Source of the DNA: Clostridiales bacterium | GTDB lineage: Bacteria; Bacillota; Clostridia; Christensenellales; UBA1242 | Length of the DNA: 64,000 nt | Direction of reading: 5' to 3' | Assembly (NCBI GenBank): GCA_015055815.1 | Contig: SVHM01000005.1 | Coordinates: 1 to 64,000 of the forward strand | Notes under the pieces: model-generated | The model's input: the letters and a program-made list of their open reading frames with translations, nothing else | What the model was told of the DNA's origin: nothing | Databases searched by the model: none | Made by a program: the position numbers and the translations under genes | Shown: one piece after another, positions 60,816 to 64,000 of the stretch | Numbering within the stretch: the first letter of the stretch is position 1 | Layout of the letters: each line of letters begins with the position of its first letter

Positions 60816-61238
60816 TTATTTAATAAAAATTTTGAAATAATAACCTTTCTTTGGCGATTTTTTCTTCTTTTTTATCATTAAACATATTGCATGAATTGCT
60901 TGGTTTAAACCAACCAGCAACAAAAATACTGCAAAAATTTTTTGCAATAGTTCATTTCTTAAGTAATCAGCAAGGAGTGAGCCAATTACAGAAAAAACAA
61001 TCCCAACACATATTATTGGAGTACCTACTTTAAAATCAACAAGCTTATTTTTAATGTGAATAATAAGTGCAACAATTGACATAGGTATAAAAGCAAGCAA
61101 ATTAATTGCTTGTGCATTTTTTTGATTAAAGCTTAAAAAAATTGTAAGAATTGGTATAAGAAGTGTTCCACCACCCATACCCATCCCACCTATCACTCCA
61201 CTAATAACACCCGCTAAAACAAGCCAAACAATTTTCAT
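60816..61238 (-). CDS. TauE/SafE-family half-size permease, second of pair
   Basis: A 140-residue membrane protein with four helices. The N-terminal family motif GVISGVIGGMGMGGGTLLIPIL is complete. Full-length TauE/SafE anion transporters have two such halves; here the halves are separate genes that overlap by 4 bp. They probably work as a heterodimer to export sulfite or a sulfonate; the substrate is inferred. Confidence 0.88.
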   Translation of the reverse strand: MKIVWLVLAGVISGVIGGMGMGGGTLLIPILTIFLSFNQKNAQAINLLAFIPMSIVALIIHIKNKLVDFKVGTPIICVGIVFSVIGSLLADYLRNELLQKIFAVFLLLVGLNQAIHAICLMIKKKKKSPKKGYYFKIFIK

Positions 61239-61675
61239 ATTAATAATTTCAAACCGCCCGCAATTATAATTACACTAAAAACAATACTAAGCCAAACATT
61301 ACTAATTTTTTTTAAAAGTAACGCTCCAATTACCCCACCAACAACAAAACCCCCACTAATTTCAAGCCCTTCTACCCAAAGCATATTACCCTTAATTATA
61401 TAAATAATTAAGCTAGATATACAAAGTGGTAACATAATTAGCAATGTTGTTGCATGTGCTTTTTTCTCAGGTAATTTGATTACATATAATAAAAGTGGCA
61501 CACAAATCATTCCACCACCACCACCCCAAAACCCGTTAACAAAGCCAATTATTACACCTGTTAAGAGTTTTAGCCATATACAAGTTTTTTGTTTTTGTGG
61601 CTCGGCTATAAATATATCTATTTCTTTACCGCCAATGTCATTATTTTCTTTAAATTTAATATCAAAATTTTCCAT
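61235..61675 (-). CDS. TauE/SafE-family half-size permease, first of pair
   Basis: About 146 residues from the ATG at 61675 (MENFDIKFKEN); the track start is eight codons earlier. After a hydrophilic N-terminus it has the family motif GVIIGFVNGFWGGGGGMICVPLLL and four helices. Coupled to the next gene by an ATGA overlap. No clear ribosome-binding site for either start. Confidence 0.85.
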   Translation of the reverse strand: MENFDIKFKENNDIGGKEIDIFIAEPQKQKTCIWLKLLTGVIIGFVNGFWGGGGGMICVPLLLYVIKLPEKKAHATTLLIMLPLCISSLIIYIIKGNMLWVEGLEISGGFVVGGVIGALLLKKISNVWLSIVFSVIIIAGGLKLLI

Positions 61676-61800
61676 ATTATATAATTTACAAGTTGACAAA
61701 TTTTAATGCTGAAAATATTTTAAATGTGGAATTTTTTTTTATTTTCTTCACATACTACTTAAAATTGGAAAAATTTTCCATTTATATATATGCCTTTAAG

Positions 61801-61820
61801 TTTCTAATCAATATTAGAAA
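61801..61820. promoter_or_regulatory. Inverted repeat upstream of the secreted protein gene
   Basis: TTTCTAAT-CAAT-ATTAGAAA lies about 35 bp upstream of the -35 box at 61855. It may be an operator or a weak terminator of the divergent region. Confidence 0.4.
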
Positions 61821-61854
61821 ATATGATAAAAAGGTAATTTTTGAACAAAATTGC

Positions 61855-61883
61855 TTGAATATATGGTAAAAATGTTATATAAT
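61855..61883 (+). promoter_or_regulatory. Promoter of the large secreted protein
   Basis: TTGAAT, 17 bp, TATAAT, followed by AAAGGTGA before the ATG at 61921. Confidence 0.68.
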
Positions 61884-61920
61884 TATTTAGTTAATAAATA
61901 TAAATAAAGGTGAACAATCT

Positions 61921-64000
61921 ATGTCAAACTCAAAAAAGATTAAATTAAATAAAATATTTTGTGGTTTTATACTTTGCTTAAGTGTATTCTTTTCAGCTAT
62001 AATGCTAGGATTTAACACTTCCAAAGAAGTAGTATTAGCCGCAAATCCAACAGGCTATATTTATGAAGATGTATCTTCAGACCTTATCGGCTCTGATTAT
62101 AACTTCTATACATCAGCAACTATCAACGACAAACCAGTATCTCCTTCAAACTGGTCAGTTGTCGAAGACGGCGTTAATACTGATGATAATGACGACAATA
62201 AGAAATATTTAAACGGTATAGTTGATATTTCTTCATCAAAGTTTAATGAAGAAGAATTTAAAACTAGCAGACCTGTAAATATTGCTGATGACGATCAAGG
62301 TAATAGCGACGAAGACTCAAATGAAGCAAAGGCATTTAATAAATGTCTTATGATTAATGCTCACAACAACGAAGCCATTGCACTAGGATACAAGAGCAAA
62401 TCAATTTCCCTTGAAGCAAATAGCTTTTATGAAATTTCTGTTGATGTGTATACTCACCAATCAACATACGAAGCTAGAGCATCTATTTTTATTGAAGGCT
62501 TAATTGACGAAAACAATTCTACTGAAGAAGAATATGTAGACGACGTATACTTTAAAGCTATTAACACTCAAGAAAGCCTACAAACATACAAATTCTTTAT
62601 TCATACAAATAGCGCTAAAACAATCAATCTTCAATTATGGTTAGGAGAAGACAAATCTCACCCTGTAAAAGGTGCTGTATTCTTTAAAGAAACAAACATC
62701 ATGAGATATAGTGAAGATTTATATAAATACCTAACAAAAGATTACCCTACTAATACTAATGACGATCCAACTTCAAAAACTAAACTTATTAACTTACTAG
62801 ATACACACACTACTCCATTTGAAAATAATAGTTTTGAAACAAAAGTTGGCGAAAGAAACTGGAAAATTTTAGCAAACTCAACATCAGACTTAGAAGCACA
62901 ATACCATGATTTTGTTCCAGTTGCAACTTATAATAAAACAATTAACGATACAACTATAAAAGCACCTGGTTCAAACTGTTCCCCTGATAACGAAAAAGCA
63001 TTATTTATGTATAACAAAAATGATGCTTATCAAGGTATAGAAAGTCAACCTTTTGAAGTTAAGCAACACGGTTATTACAAGCTATCATTCTGGGCAAAAA
63101 GTGATTGCGATACTGGAAATGGTGCAACTGTAAAATTAGTTGACAAAAGTGAAAACCCTATTTCAAGTTCAAAATTAACTCTTGCTAAAACAACTACAAC
63201 AAATAAATTTAGAAATGATTGGACTGAATACAACTTCTATATTTATGGTGACGCTCATCAAGACAAAGATGTAGCCGTTCAAATTTGGTTAGGAACTCAA
63301 GAGGATGACGGGAAGACTAGTGGTTATGTATTTGTAGACGATTTTAGACTTTATCAAATTGACTATACACAATTTAGCAATAACTCATCATCTTCAAATT
63401 CAACTACTATGAACTTCAATACAGAAGCAACACGTTTCTCTATTCAAAATGGAGAATTTGATACAACTTACAATGATGAAACAGCCTACCCACTAACACC
63501 AAGTACTTGGAAACATACAAGCACTCCAAACAAAGCAAATATTTATAGTGGTGTAATTTCAATTAATCCAGATAATTTCAATGCTAATAAATCTAATTAC
63601 TACAACAACTTAAAAGTTAATTGCCCACCACAAATTGAAGGCAAAGATTTAGAAAATAATGTTCTTATGATTGGTAGCGAACAAGTTACAAACAGCCAAT
63701 CATATAAGAGTAATGACTTGAGTTTATCTGCTTCATCTTACTATAAAGTTAGTATGTATGTAAGCACTCAATATACTAATCCAAAGAGCAAAAATATTGG
63801 TGGAAGAGTTACACTATCTACAACAGATTATGTAATATTCGACCAATTCAATATCTACTATTCAGATAATAATTGGCACAAACTTGAATACTATATCAAA
63901 ACAGGTACTCAAGCATTAACTGCCAATTTGGAATTAAAATTTGAAAAGTCTACCGGTCACATATTCTTTGATGATGTTAGATTTGAAACAATCAGCGAAA
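61921..64000 (+). CDS. Large secreted protein with jelly-roll-like modules (partial)
   Basis: I translated this from the sequence because the frame is open to the right edge (693 codons visible). It starts MSNSKKIKLNKIFCGFILCL, a signal peptide that probably ends at VLAA. At least three modules of about 200 residues follow. Each ends in a similar strand: VFFKETNIMRYS, VFVDDFRLYQI and IFFDDVRFETI. They also share YKLSFWAKSD / YKVSMYVSTQ-type strands. This pattern is that of galactose-binding-like or CBM-like beta-sandwich domains on extracellular proteins. Ligand unknown; the C-terminus lies outside the window. Confidence 0.85.
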   Translation, partial: MSNSKKIKLNKIFCGFILCLSVFFSAIMLGFNTSKEVVLAANPTGYIYEDVSSDLIGSDYNFYTSATINDKPVSPSNWSVVEDGVNTDDNDDNKKYLNGIVDISSSKFNEEEFKTSRPVNIADDDQGNSDEDSNEAKAFNKCLMINAHNNEAIALGYKSKSISLEANSFYEISVDVYTHQSTYEARASIFIEGLIDENNSTEEEYVDDVYFKAINTQESLQTYKFFIHTNSAKTINLQLWLGEDKSHPVKGAVFFKETNIMRYSEDLYKYLTKDYPTNTNDDPTSKTKLINLLDTHTTPFENNSFETKVGERNWKILANSTSDLEAQYHDFVPVATYNKTINDTTIKAPGSNCSPDNEKALFMYNKNDAYQGIESQPFEVKQHGYYKLSFWAKSDCDTGNGATVKLVDKSENPISSSKLTLAKTTTTNKFRNDWTEYNFYIYGDAHQDKDVAVQIWLGTQEDDGKTSGYVFVDDFRLYQIDYTQFSNNSSSSNSTTMNFNTEATRFSIQNGEFDTTYNDETAYPLTPSTWKHTSTPNKANIYSGVISINPDNFNANKSNYYNNLKVNCPPQIEGKDLENNVLMIGSEQVTNSQSYKSNDLSLSASSYYKVSMYVSTQYTNPKSKNIGGRVTLSTTDYVIFDQFNIYYSDNNWHKLEYYIKTGTQALTANLELKFEKSTGHIFFDDVRFETISE

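Overview
The window is AT-rich chromosomal DNA from a low-GC, Gram-positive, endospore-forming member of the Bacillota. The class Clostridia fits best, probably an uncultured gut lineage. Evidence: sporulation genes (spoIVA, spoIIP, yqfC, yqfD, ytfJ, ymxH-type), the Firmicutes gene orders dnaG-rpoD-trmK and scpA-scpB-DUF2953-ytfJ-dacB, the Prp protease gene between rplU and rpmA, and Firmicutes-type tRNAs with encoded CCA. Most genes are on the minus strand. The genus cannot be fixed from the sequence alone.

Layout. 1-5.7 kb: a compact minus-strand restriction-modification operon of LlaJI type: an Xre-type regulator, two m5C methyltransferases, an McrB-like AAA+ restriction subunit, and a second restriction subunit cut by the window edge. 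It starts at a perfect consensus promoter. 5.7-7.3 kb: a foreign-looking DUF4097 lipoprotein gene between two ~217-bp direct repeats; the second repeat ends at the tRNA-Tyr gene. 7.3-7.9 kb: a six-gene tRNA operon. 8-35 kb: housekeeping genes for lipid synthesis, cmk, rluB, a PBP, chromosome segregation (scpAB), sigma-A, primase, PPDK, recO/yqzL/era/ybeY, floA, a DNA glycosylase, ribosomal proteins L21/L27 with Prp, rsmD and alr. 36.3-37 kb: tandem ~163-bp repeats next to tRNA-Lys(CTT). 37-47 kb: an accessory stretch of hypothetical proteins, an ABC transporter, a frameshifted acyltransferase, a nitroreductase, and transglutaminase-like and kinase-like proteins.

47.1-49.5 kb is the most unusual part. 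It holds a decayed gene, two tandem small transcription units each with a perfect TTGACA-17-TATAAT promoter and a terminator, a hairpin-dense stretch with a tRNA-Leu 3' remnant, and a second tRNA operon (Gly-Arg-His-Gln-Lys-Leu in transcription order). Three copies of a conserved ~87-nt structured sequence interrupt this operon. Each is fused to a copy of the first ~19-20 nt of the tRNA that follows it (His once, Lys twice).

49.5-64 kb returns to housekeeping and sporulation genes: phosphodiesterase, spoIVA, plsY, der, spoIIP, a ymxH-like gene, nrdR, a nucleotidyltransferase, ppx, ferredoxin and two half-size TauE permeases. A large secreted protein made of jelly-roll-like modules runs off the right edge.

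Together the window is a conserved core broken by accessory DNA, and four of the breaks lie at tRNA genes whose ends or flanks are duplicated. The best candidates for something undescribed are the tRNA-5'-fragment/structured-RNA chimeras and the paired small transcription units. All calls come from reading the sequence; no database search was run.
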